From: Allium sativum | Taxonomy: Eukaryota; Streptophyta; Magnoliopsida; Asparagales; Amaryllidaceae | DNA length: 64,000 nt | Reading direction: 5' to 3' | Assembly: GCA_030737875.1 (NCBI GenBank) | Contig: CM060912.1 | Span: 878,563,199-878,627,198 of the forward strand | In this document: positions 31,736-42,640 of the stretch, one piece after another | Layout: every line of letters begins with the position of its first letter | How positions within the stretch are numbered: the first letter of the stretch is position 1 | Translations under genes and position numbers: made by a program | Notes under the pieces: generated by a model | What the model was told of the DNA's origin: nothing | The model's database searches: none | Seen by the model: only the letters and a program-made list of their open reading frames with translations

Positions 31736-32131
31736 TATGCAAGCTTATCTTGGGTTTATGAGCCTAAAGCTTCAAGCTTTATGCTAAAGGTTGCATTTTG
31801 GCAACATGTAGGTTATCATATCTCTTATGATAACTTGCATGTGAGGCTAAATGCGAACTTATGGCCATTTCTACATGTCATTTATCACCATGTATCACCA
31901 ATATGCTAAGTTTGGTTTTATGCATGCTTTTGAGGCCTAAAAATGTAATATGCAAGTATATGAACATATGTACATTTCATATGCCACCATGTTAAACTTG
32001 TGGCTTCAACACCTTTATGTCATGATTATGCCAAGTTCCCTCTTTCTATCCTTTATGCGCTATTGCGATATGTAAGCGATGGGATTGCGTTTGGGGTTGG
32101 GTAAACTTAAAAGACATAAAAACATAAGCTT

Positions 32132-32194
32132 GGGAATTTACCTATTAAGTTAGGTCTACCCTTTGGGAATTTACCTATTAAGTTAGGTCTACCC
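32132..32194 (+). repeat. 33-bp direct repeat x 2 in the E4 LTR
   Basis: GGGAATTTACCTATTAAGTT followed by AGGTCTACCC occurs at 32132 and 32165. The same motif is tandemly repeated three times in E2 with a longer spacer. It recurs at 40395 and 40428 in the 3' LTR. Confidence 0.8.
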
Positions 32195-32267
32195 AAATGC
32201 TTGAAAACTTGTAACATGTTTTGGAAACATGATGGACATGACACTTAGAAAATATAAGTGTGACCAA

Positions 32268-32465
32268 CTCGAGGTTGGGTTGAGTTTGTAGCGTAAACCT
32301 ACCCGGAACCGACCGGCTTAACTAGTTGCTACAAACAATAGGACCCAATGTGAGAAGTTGGTCATGTTGTACCTTGAACCCGAGGTTAGACCAAGTTGTG
32401 GTATAAAGCTACCCGGAACCGACCGGCTTAACTAGTAACCGCAACGAAGTCTAATGTGAGAGGTT
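32268..32465 (+). repeat. Tandem pair of covarying stem-loop modules (E4 5' LTR)
   Basis: Unit A: outer arms TTGGGT (32275-32280) and ACCCAA (32343-32348), inner arms GTTTGTAGC (32284-32292) and GCTACAAAC (32328-32336). Unit B: outer TTAGAC (32386-32391) and GTCTAA (32449-32454), inner GTTGTGGT (32395-32402) and ACCGCAAC (32438-32445) with one G.T pair. Both inner loops are 35 bases and contain CTACCCGGAACCGACCGGC. Confidence 0.78.
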
Positions 32466-32846
32466 AAGGCACGTTAATTAATGCCTCATGATTAGGGTTA
32501 AGTCATGGTCCACTTAATACTTAACCAATTTGGGCTTGGTAGATTAATCAGGGTTAAGTCGTGAACTCATCGTTACACTTAACCAAGTTAATCCATGATT
32601 AGCAAGAGGGTTAAACCTTACTTAACCCACTAGAAAATCCTAGCAATGGGGGTCCACTCCAGCAGTAATCCCAAGTTTGTATCATTAAGACCCTAGGGAC
32701 TAGGCTAGGGTGGGGGCATGATTACTGGACTTGAGGTAAGTGACCAAAAACGACGGCAGATGTGTACGCCGGTGTAGTTCCGGGCGGACTATGGTCGTGC
32801 ACATAGTCCGAAGCCGGGGAAAACATGCACGGGTACCAGTAGATCG

Positions 32847-32927
32847 AGACTGTGCACTTATGTTTATGGTGTCCAGGGGTTGATACCCTAGGGCTTGATA
32901 CACCCGACGGGAGACCCTGCACAGTCT
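32847..32927 (+). other. 10-bp perfect inverted repeat enclosing TTGATACACCC (E4 LTR)
   Basis: Arms AGACTGTGCA (32847-32856) and TGCACAGTCT (32918-32927) flank a 61-base loop that contains CTTGATACACCC. This matches the hairpin context of that motif in E2 and E3. Confidence 0.6.
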
Positions 32928-33279
32928 GACTACAATTATGTTTGGGCCGTATTGACACCAACACGTGACGAGTTAGGCTTATAGGGAGCCGATCGACTAG
33001 ACCGTTTGGTTGGACCGCGCATTAGGGTCACTTCATGTTATTGGGCCAAAGCTTGGGCCAAGGGATCAATACTTATTTATTCAAGTCATGTTAGTTTGCT
33101 AGTACACCTGTGGTGCAAAACCTTAATCCTGATTATGCGATGACACCTTTATCTACCTTGTTAGTTAATCATCATGCTAGTATGTTGTTATCCTTATGTT
33201 CATCCCAGCTTTCATCATGCCAGCTAACTTTATCAGTTTACATTGATTGTAGTAGGGCTTACTCAGTCTTTTTGACTGA

Positions 33280-33325
33280 CCTGTTTTTCTTTCGCCTCTT
33301 TTCTTCCGTTCCCCCCCCCCCCAGG
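33280..33325 (+). other. Pyrimidine and poly-C tract near the E4 LTR 3' end
   Basis: A T/C-rich stretch ends in 12 C then AGGTTCTCAG. The 3' LTR has 11 C (41572-41582). Confidence 0.5.
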
Positions 33326-33697
33326 TTCTCAGGGTGGGAATATTGGAGCTTAGCTTGGATTTCTGATCGCTTGCTTGTGGGATTTTAGCTCATGTACGGT
33401 CTTGACATGAAGCTAGCTATGGTTATCACTTATTTTGGCGATAGTACTTATGTATTTCAGTTTTTCAGTAATGTTGTTTTTATCTAGACTTGTGTATTTG
33501 GAAAGTTGACATTATGTTGTACCAGACTTGTTTTGAAATCTTTCGCTGTTTTATCTATGTTATTTACTCTGTTTACATATATACATATGTTCTTGTTCTG
33601 CCTTGATATATCATTATGCATGTTTACCTGATTCAAACGCCCCTCCAAAGTCAGAGTGCTTGCAAGAGTCACCCTGGCGGAGGTGGGGTGTTACATT

Positions 33698-33709
33698 TGG
33701 TATCAGAGC
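33698..33709 (+). other. E4 primer-binding site (initiator tRNA-Met type)
   Basis: TGGTATCAGAGC lies two bases after the 5' LTR. Confidence 0.92.
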
Positions 33710-33896
33710 ATATGGTTTACGAGAAGGAACAAAAAGGTTTTTAAAACTTTTGGAAAACTATTTTCAAAACCAAGTAAAAGTATTTTCCAAAGAAAAGTCT
33801 AGTTTATTTTAAAGGCTATTCCCCAAAAAAAAAGCCATTAGCAAAAATTCCTTCGTATTTCTCCATTCTGAATCTGTCTTTTTCTTCATTTTCAGT
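33710..33896. other. E4 leader between primer site and gag-pol start
   Basis: About 190 A-rich bases, similar to the leaders of E2 and E3, with no separate feature seen. Confidence 0.5.
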
Positions 33897-36800
33897 ATGG
33901 CCGATAACCTTGCTATTCCGGAGGGAGTACACGTACCTGTTTGGTATAGGAGACTTTTGGAGGCTAGGGCGACCGAAGCCGGCCCCGCAGATGTCCCTCC
34001 TCCTCCAGTAGTTAATGTTCCTCCTCCTCCTGTCGTTGATGTTCCTCCTCCTCCTGTCGCTGAGGTTCCTCTTCCTCCTCCCCCTCAGCATCCTCAAGCT
34101 GACTTCGCAAAGACTTGCAAAGATTTCAAAGCAATGGGTGGCAAGAACTTTCAAGGCATTGAGACTTTTGTAGAGGCCAGGAATTGGTTGAAAGAGACCG
34201 AGGATTTATTTGCTATCTTTGGGTTAGACGATCAGAGGAAGATCTTGTTGGCGGTTTGGCTTATGAAGGATGAAGCCGCTTATTGGTGGGAAGTCACCAA
34301 TGGTACTAGGCCTGTTGAGACTTGGGCCGATTTCAGGGCAAGGTTCATGCTTAAGTTCCTATCTTCTGTTGAGGAGAATCTGCAAATGGAGAGGTTCATA
34401 ACTTTGAAACAAGGAGATATGTCTGTCAAAGAATATGTGAACAAGTTCAATCAGTTAGCTCGTTTTGGCTTGGATATGGTGAATACTCCTCAGAAGAAGG
34501 CTCTTCGTTTTGCTAGAGGATTGAATGAGCCGTTGCAGGGATTGGCTATGTCACATATTCCCCATGGGGACACGTTTGAGAGCTTGGTTGATATGGCGTT
34601 ACTTCAGGGATATGTCAAGAAAGAGATCAAGATGAATGATACTCAAGCCAAGAAGACTGATTCCCAGTGGAAAGGAAATCAGGGTAATCCAAGTGGTCAG
34701 AGCAGTCAAGGCAATCAGAACAAGAACAAGAACAAGAGTCAAGGCAATAAGGGGAACAACGACAAGGGCAAGAACAACAAGGGGAAGTGCCATTATTGCG
34801 GTTCAGTGGGGCATCTTATTAAGGATTGTAAGAAGAGGAAAAGGAAGAATGGTGAATGCTTTTTCTGCGGTGAGACTGGACATTTCAGTAAGGATTGCCC
34901 GAAGAAGCGAGGGCAAGGCCAGGGTCAGACTCAGCGTGCTGGACCTTCAGGAGGGCAAGTTCATGCTCTCAATACTGCTCCAGTTCCCGACCGAGGTAGT
35001 ATTTCCGTCGAGAGCCTTGTATACATTTCTGATTTTCCAGTTCGTACCTTGTTTGATTCTGGTGCATCGCATAGCTTTATCTCATCTGATCTTGTTGATA
35101 GTTTGCACCTTAGTACTAGCTTGGTAGATGATCCCGTCTGTGTCTCAAATCCTATTGGGGGTTCCGTCCATCTGTCGATGATATGTGGGGATTTGAGGAT
35201 CTCTATATTGAGTGTAGAGTTCTTGTGTAGTGCTTATGTTCTCGGTTTTAGGGGATACAGATTGATATTGGGCATGGATTGGTTGTCCAGATATGGAGCC
35301 ATCCTTGATTGTGAGCATAGGGTTGTGAGGCTCGTGACTCGCCTCGGAAACACCCTAGAAATTTCTTGTAATCCGAGAGGTCCCGTCATGTTGTGCTATC
35401 TTGAATCACTTGACTCGTCAATGGAAACTCTTCAGTCTATGAGAGTGGTTCGAGAGTATCTGGATGTTTTCGATGAAGTTAGGGGGTTGCCCCCTAAGCG
35501 AGAGATTGATTTCCGCATTTATCTGGTGGATAATGCAAAGCCGGTTTCTTTGCCCGTTCGGCACATGGCTCCGCGTGAAAGGCGGGAGCTAAGTAAGCAA
35601 GTGAAGGAGTTGCTTGAGAAGAACTTCATTAGACAAAGTATATCTGAATGGGGAGCGCCTGTGGTATTTGCTACCAAGGCAGATGGTTCTCTCCGACTTT
35701 GTGTTGACTATCGAGAGTTGAATAAGCTGACTAAGAAGAACAGACACCCGTTACCGAGGATTGATGATCTCTTTGACCAGCTTGTCGGTGCTTCTGTTTT
35801 CTCTCAGCTTGATCTTGCTACTGGATTCCATCAGCTCAGGGTAGCTGAAGATAGTATAGACAAGACTGCGTTCAGAACGCCAGATGGATTCTTCGAATGG
35901 CTTGTCATGCCGTTCAGCTTGACTAATGCACCCGCATATTTCGTGGACTTGATGAGTAGGGTGTTCAGGGAGTTCTTGAACAAGTTTGTCGTGGTCTTCG
36001 TAGATGATATTCTGATCTTCTCTAAGGATGAGGAAGAGCACGCAAGGCATCTCGTGGAGGTGATGGATACGCTTAGAGCGCATCAGTTAAAGGCCAAGTT
36101 CTCCAAGTGTCACTTTTGGAGAAGGGAAGTTAGATTCCTTGGGCATATAGTATCTAAGCAAGGCTTAGCGGTGGATCCCGCTAAGGTAGTTGTAGTTCAG
36201 GATTGGAAGACTCCAAGGAATGCAACCGAAGTGAGAAGTTTTCTAGGTCTTGCAGGCTCTTACCGGAAGTTCATCAAGGACTTCGCGAAGATTTCCGCTC
36301 CTCTCACTAAATTGACGAAGAAGAATTTAGTTTTTGCTTGGAGCATAGAATGCGAGCTTGCTTTTCAAAAGCTCAAGAGAGCTCTCACATCAGCACCTGT
36401 TCTAGCTTTGCCCGATGGAGGGAAGTTATTTACAGTATACACCGATGCATGTGGCATGGGGTTAGGAGTTGTTCTGATGCAAGAAGGAAGAGTGATATGC
36501 TTTGGCAGTAGACAACTCAAAGTGCATGAGAAGAATTATCCCACTCATGACTTAGAGTTGGCAGCAATAGTATATGCACTCAAGGCTTGGCGCCATTATC
36601 TTCTGGGAGAAAGATTTGAGCTTTATACCGATTACAAGTCATTGAAGTATCTCTTTTCTCAGAAGGATCTGAATCTGAGGCAACAAAGATGGATGGAATT
36701 CTTTGCGTCCTACGATTTTGAGATAGCTTATACCCCTGGCAAGGGGAATGTGGTAGCAGATGCATTGAGTAGAAAAAGGTTGACTCTGAGTCCTCTATTC

Positions 36801-38342
36801 GTTGAGATGAAGAATTTAGAGTATGTGGCAACCTTTGATTTCTCTTTGGCGATTGAGTCGATGACCGGTTCTTTAGCATCTCTGGAACTCAGACCTACCC
36901 TTCTTGATCAGGTTGGGGCTTCGCAGAGAGAAGACCCTCAGATAGTTGAGATTATGGATAAGCTGATTCGAGGAGAGGCGTCTAGTCATCTCGCTCGATA
37001 TTCTATTGATGACAAGGGTTGGCTGAGGAGAGACAGAAGGTTATGTGTTCCAATGGTAGAAGATTTAGTAAGAAAAGTTCTTGAGGAAGCGCATCGCTCT
37101 AAATTGACTATACATCCGGGCGGAGATAAGATGTATAAAGATATGAAGCGCATTTTCTTTTGGCCTGGGATGAAGAAGGATGCGGCAGAGTTTGTCTCTA
37201 GATGTATCATTTTCCAGCAAGTTAAGGCCGAGTCGAAGAAGCCCGGTGGGCTATTGCATCCTCTAGACGTTCCACTATGGAAGTGGGAGAGTATTTCCAT
37301 GGATTTTATCGATGGGCTACCAAGGTCAAGGAAAGGGAATACGAGCATTTGGGTTATTGTGGATAGACTTACGAAGAGTGCTCATTTCATTCCGGTGAAG
37401 AGCAAGAGGACCGCATCTTGGCTAGCGTCTGTATATCTTCGTGAGATTGTGAGACTACATGGAGTCCCTTCTAGTATAGTCAGTGACCGTGACCCAATCT
37501 TTACAAGTCAATTCTGGAATAGCTTGCAAGAAGCTATGGGTACGAGGTTGAATCTAAGTACGGCTTATCACCCACAGACGGACGGTCAAACCGAAAGGGT
37601 GAATAGGGTACTCGAGGATCTGTTGAGGCTTTGTATTATTGATTTTGGTGGTACTTGGGAAGACCATCTTCCTCTTGTTGAGTTTGCATATAATAACAGT
37701 TATCAGGCAAGCATAGGGATGTCACCATTTGAAGCTTTATATGGGAGGCCGTGCAAGTCGCCTACATGTTGGTGGGAGACTACAGATGAGCTTATACTTG
37801 GGCCTGATATGATCAGAGATACATCCGAGAAGGTCGAGTTGATTCGGAGACGGATGAAAGCGGCCCAAGACCGGCAGAAATCCTATGCTGATAAGCGAAG
37901 AACTGATTTGGAGTTTGATGTTGGGGATATGGTTTTCGTGAAGGTTTCTCCTTTGCGGAATGTGGTCCGATTTGGAGCCGTTGGGAAGTTGGCATCGAGG
38001 TTTGTTGGACCATTCCCTATTATAGAGAGGATCGGGCATATGGCTTATAGAGTGGAGTTGCCCGAGAAGCTTGCCGGAGTGCACGATGTTTTTCATGTCT
38101 CGCATCTCCGGAAGTGTTTACATGAATCAACAGAGGTTGTTGAGCCAAGTGTTCTGAAAGATGTGGAAGTGGAGAAAGAGGCTACCTTGAGGAGGGCTCT
38201 GATCCGTATCTTGGGGACGGAGACCAAGAAGCTAAGGAATCGAGAGGTCAAGTTGGTGAAGGTTCAATGGGGTGAAGCCGAAGAAGACGCAACTTGGGAA
38301 ACCGAGGAGAAGATGCGTGGGCTTTATCCATTCCTTTTTTAG
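33897..38342 (+). CDS. gag-pol: Gag-Pol polyprotein of a chromodomain Ty3/gypsy element (1481 aa)
   Basis: A single uninterrupted frame encodes the whole polyprotein, the usual length for this group. Residues 34-64 are a VPPPPV-type proline repeat. The Gag core is at about 77-235, zinc knuckles at 298-311 ([14 protein letters not shown]) and 321-334 ([14 protein letters not shown]), and protease DSGA at 387-390. RT has FVDD at 701-704. RNase H begins near 848 (YTDACG), then DLELAA and NVVADALSR. Integrase zinc-binding His starts near 1066, with [18 protein letters not shown] and QTERVN following, and the chromodomain-like end is at about 1425-1481 ([14 protein letters not shown]). Odd residues: the second zinc-binding Cys of integrase is Phe at 1106, the RT MPFG is MPFS (Ser674), LAGYYRKF reads LAGSYRKF, and TDHKSL reads TDYKSL. 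The frame is open but the protein is probably impaired. Confidence 0.96.
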   Translation: MADNLAIPEGVHVPVWYRRLLEARATEAGPADVPPPPVVNVPPPPVVDVPPPPVAEVPLPPPPQHPQADFAKTCKDFKAMGGKNFQGIETFVEARNWLKETEDLFAIFGLDDQRKILLAVWLMKDEAAYWWEVTNGTRPVETWADFRARFMLKFLSSVEENLQMERFITLKQGDMSVKEYVNKFNQLARFGLDMVNTPQKKALRFARGLNEPLQGLAMSHIPHGDTFESLVDMALLQGYVKKEIKMNDTQAKKTDSQWKGNQGNPSGQSSQGNQNKNKNKSQGNKGNNDKGKNNKGKCHYCGSVGHLIKDCKKRKRKNGECFFCGETGHFSKDCPKKRGQGQGQTQRAGPSGGQVHALNTAPVPDRGSISVESLVYISDFPVRTLFDSGASHSFISSDLVDSLHLSTSLVDDPVCVSNPIGGSVHLSMICGDLRISILSVEFLCSAYVLGFRGYRLILGMDWLSRYGAILDCEHRVVRLVTRLGNTLEISCNPRGPVMLCYLESLDSSMETLQSMRVVREYLDVFDEVRGLPPKREIDFRIYLVDNAKPVSLPVRHMAPRERRELSKQVKELLEKNFIRQSISEWGAPVVFATKADGSLRLCVDYRELNKLTKKNRHPLPRIDDLFDQLVGASVFSQLDLATGFHQLRVAEDSIDKTAFRTPDGFFEWLVMPFSLTNAPAYFVDLMSRVFREFLNKFVVVFVDDILIFSKDEEEHARHLVEVMDTLRAHQLKAKFSKCHFWRREVRFLGHIVSKQGLAVDPAKVVVVQDWKTPRNATEVRSFLGLAGSYRKFIKDFAKISAPLTKLTKKNLVFAWSIECELAFQKLKRALTSAPVLALPDGGKLFTVYTDACGMGLGVVLMQEGRVICFGSRQLKVHEKNYPTHDLELAAIVYALKAWRHYLLGERFELYTDYKSLKYLFSQKDLNLRQQRWMEFFASYDFEIAYTPGKGNVVADALSRKRLTLSPLFVEMKNLEYVATFDFSLAIESMTGSLASLELRPTLLDQVGASQREDPQIVEIMDKLIRGEASSHLARYSIDDKGWLRRDRRLCVPMVEDLVRKVLEEAHRSKLTIHPGGDKMYKDMKRIFFWPGMKKDAAEFVSRCIIFQQVKAESKKPGGLLHPLDVPLWKWESISMDFIDGLPRSRKGNTSIWVIVDRLTKSAHFIPVKSKRTASWLASVYLREIVRLHGVPSSIVSDRDPIFTSQFWNSLQEAMGTRLNLSTAYHPQTDGQTERVNRVLEDLLRLCIIDFGGTWEDHLPLVEFAYNNSYQASIGMSPFEALYGRPCKSPTCWWETTDELILGPDMIRDTSEKVELIRRRMKAAQDRQKSYADKRRTDLEFDVGDMVFVKVSPLRNVVRFGAVGKLASRFVGPFPIIERIGHMAYRVELPEKLAGVHDVFHVSHLRKCLHESTEVVEPSVLKDVEVEKEATLRRALIRILGTETKKLRNREVKLVKVQWGEAEEDATWETEEKMRGLYPFLF

Positions 38343-38909
38343 GGTACACTCTCAATCTCTTTTATTTGTTAGCATATCTTTCTCTTTACTATCCATGTTT
38401 TTCTAGTTTATCATGTTAATCTTGTCATGAGAACCTTAGGTAGAAACCCTTTGGATGAAACATGTGTTTGAAACATGTTATGCTTGATGGTTGCAAGTGG
38501 TTGCAAGTGTTTGCAAGTGGTTACTCGTGGATGCATTATACACATTAGGCACTAGATCGGCTCACACACTCCTCATATTGCATATGCATGAGTGTTTACG
38601 CTTATTTATGGATGAAAATTTTTGTGTTATCACATGGATGTTGCATATGGATGTATGTTATGTGCACGCATATAGATGTTATACATTATGTTAGGAATTG
38701 CATACATATGGATTCATTTCACTAACATAATTTGCATTGATGATATTTGCATTAGATAAGTACATATACACACACCTTTGCATATGTTCATACAACATTT
38801 AGAATCTTGTAAGGACAATGATTGCTCGTGGATGATGTTTTGAGTAGATGGATGTTGGATGGTAGGATACGTTCTTCCTAACTTGAAGATTTCGGGGACG
38901 AATTCCTTT
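38343..38909 (+). other. E4 3' non-coding region
   Basis: No gene is visible; the 67-codon frame at 38491 is not supported. It ends with ATTTCGGGGACGAATT (38888-38903) ahead of the polypurine tract and is alignable by eye with the same region of E3. Confidence 0.6.
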
Positions 38910-38922
38910 AAGGAGGGGAGAA
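38910..38922 (+). other. E4 polypurine tract
   Basis: AAGGAGGGGAGAA directly precedes the 3' LTR start TGTAACAACC. Confidence 0.88.
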
Positions 38923-41900
38923 TGTAACAACCTGTATTTCTATTAACCTGTTATAACATAAATCGAGGCAGAATTCAATTTATAAATCTGAATCAAGGGA
39001 AACGGGCTATGCCATTGCGTTCGTCTCGGAAAAATACGCGAAATAGAGTCCGAGTTTTCGAAAATCGGATTCCGTATGACCCGATTAAGGCCCAACGAAG
39101 TTTTCAAAAAAATTCAAAGTAAAAACAGATTTCAAATTCAAGTTTGAATTTGGAAATTAGGTCAGATTGGGCCAGGCAGGATAATTCCCGCCAGAGCACC
39201 CAAGTCGACAGCCCTGTCGACTTGGGAGTCGACTTGGTTGGACCCAAGTCGACAGCCCTGTCGACTTGGCTGTCGACTTGGTTCAGCCGGGCAGTTTTGC
39301 CTGGTGCACCATTTTGGGGTTATGTTGAGTATGGGGGCCAGATTCAGTTTTGAGGGTTGAGATTGGAACTAGGGTTTAATCCTAAGCCTAGAACTAATCA
39401 TAATCTCTATAAATAAGCCCCTAACCTAGCCCTAAATCATCATTATTCATTCATACAACTAAACTATGGCAAAATCATTCCTCTCATGGCCTCCACTCTC
39501 TTCATAAATTTCCTAAGTCATTCTATGAGAGATTTTCCATGCATACAAGTGTTTTCAAGCTTGTATGAGCATCATTAGCTTGCATTCAAGTCAAGTTTCT
39601 ATATTTGCGTCATAAAGAAAGAGTTTTGATCATTTTGGCTCAAGGGTTTTTCTATTAGAGCTTGCATTTTGGGTCTATTTGATTGCATAAGGGCTTTGTC
39701 ATATTTTTTGTGCCTTCATAAGCATAGTAAGCCCTTTTCTACTTTCATATTTAAACTCTAAAGCTAATGAATGTTGCAAGTTGTGTTTGATCATTATGAT
39801 AGGATATGCAAGTTTATCATGTTATGCAAGTTTGCTATGATATGATATGCAAGTTTATCATGTTATGTTATGCAAGTTTACTATGATGTAATATGCAAGT
39901 CTATCATGTTATGTATGCAAGTTTGCTATGTTATGATATGCAAGTTGCCATGTTATGTATGCAAGTTTGGGTTGATCATCTCACTCATGTTATCATGTTA
40001 TGCAAGCTTATCTTGGGTTTATGAGCCTAAAGCTTCAAGCTTTATGCTAAAGGTTGCATTTTGGCAACATGTAGGTTATCATATCTCTTATGATAACTTG
40101 CATGTGAGGCTAAATGCGAACTTATGGCCATTTCTACATGTCATTTATCACCATGTATCACCAATATGCTAAGTTTGGTTTTATGCATGCTTTTGAGGCC
40201 TAAAAATGTAATATGCAAGTATATGAACATATGTACATTTCATATGCCACCATGTTAAACTTGTGGCTTCAACACCTTTATGTCATGATTATGCCAAGTT
40301 CCCTCTTTCTATCCTTTATGCGCTATTGCGATATGTAAGCGATGGGATTGCGTTTGGGGTTGGGTAAACTTAAAAGACATAAAATCATAAGCTTGGGAAT
40401 TTACCTATTAAGTTAGGTCTACCCTTTGGGAATTTACCTATTAAGTTAGGTCTACCCAAATGCTTGAAAACTTGTAACATGTTTTGGAAACATGATGGAC
40501 ATGACACTTAGAAAATATAAGTGTGACCAACTCGGGTTGGGTTGAGTTTGTAGCGTAAACCTACCCAGAACCGACCGCCTTAACTAGTTGCTACAAACAA
40601 TAGGACCCAATGTGAGAAGTTGGTCATGTTGTACCTTGAACCCGAGGTTAGACCAAGTTGTGGTATAAAGCTACCCGGAACCGACCGGCTTAACTAGTAA
40701 CCGCAACGAAGTCTAATGTGAGAGGTTAAGGCACGTTAATTAATGCCTCATGATTAGGGTTAAGTCATGGTCCACTTAATACTTAACCAATTTGGGCTTG
40801 GTAGATTAATCAGGGTTAAGTCGTGAACTCATCGTTACACTTAACCAAGTTAATCCATGATTAGCAAGAGGGTTAAACCATACTTAACCCACTAGAAAAT
40901 CCTAGCAATGGGGGTCCACTCCAGCAGTAATCCCAAGTTTGTATCATTAAGACCCTAGGGACTAGGCTAGGGTGGGGGCACGATTACTGGACTTGAGGTA
41001 AGTGACCAAAAACGACGGCAGATGGGTACGCCGGTGTAGTTCCGGGCGGACTATGGTCGTGCACATAGTCCGAAGCCGGGGAAAACATGCACGGGTACCA
41101 GTAGATCGAGACTGTGCACTTATGTTTATGGTGTACAGGGGTTGACACCCTAGGGCTTGATACACCCGACGGGAGATCCTGCACAGTCTGACTACAATTA
41201 TGTTTGGGCCGTATTGACACCAACACGTGACGAGTTAGGCTTATAGGGAGCCGATCGACTAGACCGTTTGGTTGGACCGCGTATTAGGGTCACTTCATGT
41301 TATTAGGCCAAAGCTTGGGCCAAGGGATCAATACTTGTTTATTCAAGTCATGTTAGTTTGCTAGTACACCTGTGGTGCAAAACCTTAATCCTGATTATGC
41401 GATGACACCTTTATCTACCTTGTTAGTTAATCATCATGCTAGTATGTTGTTATCCTTATGTTCATCCCAGCTTTCATCATGCCAGTTAACTTTATCAGTT
41501 TACATTGATTGTAGTAGGGCTTACTCAGTCTTTTTGACTGACCTGTTTTTCTTTCGCCTCTTTTCTTCCGTCCCCCCCCCCCAGGTTCTCAGGGTGGGAA
41601 TATTGGAGCTTAGCTTGGATTTCTGATCGCTTACTTGTGGGATTTTAGCTCATGTACGGTCTTGACATGAAGCTAGCTATGGTTATCACTTATTTTGGGG
41701 ATAGTACTTATGTATTTCAGTTTTTCAGTAATGTTGTTTTTATCTAGACTTGTGTATTTGGAAAGTTGACATTATGTTGTACCAGACTTGTTTTGAAATG
41801 GTTTGAAATCTTTCGCTGTTTTATCTATGTTATTTACTCTGTTTACATATATACATATGTTCTTGTTCTGCCTTGATATATCATTATGCATGTTTACCTG

Positions 41901-41965
41901 ATTCAAACACCCCTCCAAAGTCAGAGTGCTTGCAAGAGTCACCCTGGCGGAGGTGGGGTGTTACA
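38923..41965 (+). repeat. E4 3' LTR (3043 bp)
   Basis: It is nearly identical to 30672-33695. It differs by a 15-base gain in the GTCGAC block, one C fewer in the C-tract, an 11-base duplication near 41793-41806 (TTGAAATGG) and scattered substitutions, mostly C/T and G/A. Confidence 0.93.
40530..40735 (+). repeat. Tandem pair of covarying stem-loop modules (E4 3' LTR)
   Basis: Counterpart of 32268-32465, with all outer and inner arms retained. Differences fall mainly in the loop and flank. Confidence 0.7.
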
Positions 41966-41970
41966 ATATT
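41966..41970. other. E4 target-site duplication, right copy (ATATT)
   Basis: This matches 30667-30671. Confidence 0.88.
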
Positions 41971-42640
41971 CATATTGGTTTTATCATTCTAATTTTATTT
42001 AACTTTACTTAAGTTAAATTTTAATTCATTTGATTTAGCTTCGTATTTTCAATCAATTCAACTAATTATCAGTTAAATTTAAGTCTCAAATCATTTCAAA
42101 AAACCTAAATTAGTTTAAGTATATTTTGACTTATATAGTCATCCACTTTAGAAACTCGAAAATAAACACTGATGATGCTAGCAATCATCAGACTCATCCC
42201 CAGGCGACTAGAACGTGATTCTATATCAATTAAGTATATTCAAGACTTCAGATATACGTTAGCTAGGTGTATATGCAAAATCTTCTTATATTCGATAGTC
42301 CAATCTCGACGTCAAAATAAACACTCAAAATCGTATTACAAATAATGAGGTAGGTTACCATATATTTTCAAAACATACATTTTCTTTGTATATAAAATAT
42401 ATTTGAAAATCAGATTATATGATAATCACAAATATGTTACTTACAAACATATAACTTTCAACTCATTCTAGGGCATTACTAACCCCATCTTTAATGAGTT
42501 TCTCACTCTAGGATACTATTGATCCTGTTTCTAATGAGTATTCTTATAGGATGTTACTAATACTATCTCTGATGAATTCATTCATCAGGTTTGAATGTGT
42601 CTTGTTCTTGAGTTTTGTAAACCAAAACTCTTGTACCAAG
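41971..42640 (-). other. E5 interior, 5' part: non-coding with a short tandem repeat and a weak primer site
   Basis: There is no coding sequence. At 42470-42590 three diverged units of about 45 bp carry GGATACTATTGATCC or GGGCATTACTAACCC followed by CTAATGAGT. At 42626-42638 the minus strand reads TGGTACAAGAGTT, a possible degraded initiator tRNA-Met site. Together with 29711-30671 the E5 interior is only about 1.6 kb. Confidence 0.45.

Larger units (their letters stand above)
30672..33695 (+). repeat. E4 5' LTR (3024 bp)
   Basis: It starts TGTAATAACCCG and ends GGTGGGGTGTTACA. It contains a GTCGAC palindrome block (30950-31022), a TATA box (31145), a short-unit array (31541-31735), a 33-bp direct repeat (32132-32194), the stem-loop pair (32268-32465), a 10-bp inverted repeat (32847-32927) and a C-tract (33311-33322). 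The 100-codon frame at 31607 is low-complexity repeat. Confidence 0.92.
30672..41965 (+). mobile_element. E4: young, structurally intact chromodomain Ty3/gypsy element
   Basis: Order: 5' LTR 30672-33695, primer site 33698-33709, one open gag-pol frame 33897-38342, 3' non-coding 38343-38909, polypurine tract 38910-38922 and 3' LTR 38923-41965, bounded by ATATT copies. The LTR pair is nearly identical (about 99 percent by eye), so this is the most recent insertion in the window. The frame is open, but several conserved residues are changed (see the CDS), so present activity is doubtful. It inserted into the interior of E5. Confidence 0.94.

Noticed and set aside
31607..31909. A 100-codon frame repeated identically at 39870-40172, as if conserved
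   Set aside because: The two copies are the E4 LTR pair, identical by descent from one recent insertion. The sequence is low-complexity ATGCAAGTT repeats.
33698..33709. TGGTATCAGAGC as part of a tRNA-Met gene
   Set aside because: Only the 12 bases of the primer site are present, next to an LTR. The rest of a tRNA is absent here and at the E2 and E3 sites.
34599..34793. Leucine- and valine-rich minus-strand frame resembling a membrane protein
   Set aside because: It is the antisense reading of the lysine- and asparagine-rich Gag linker of E4.
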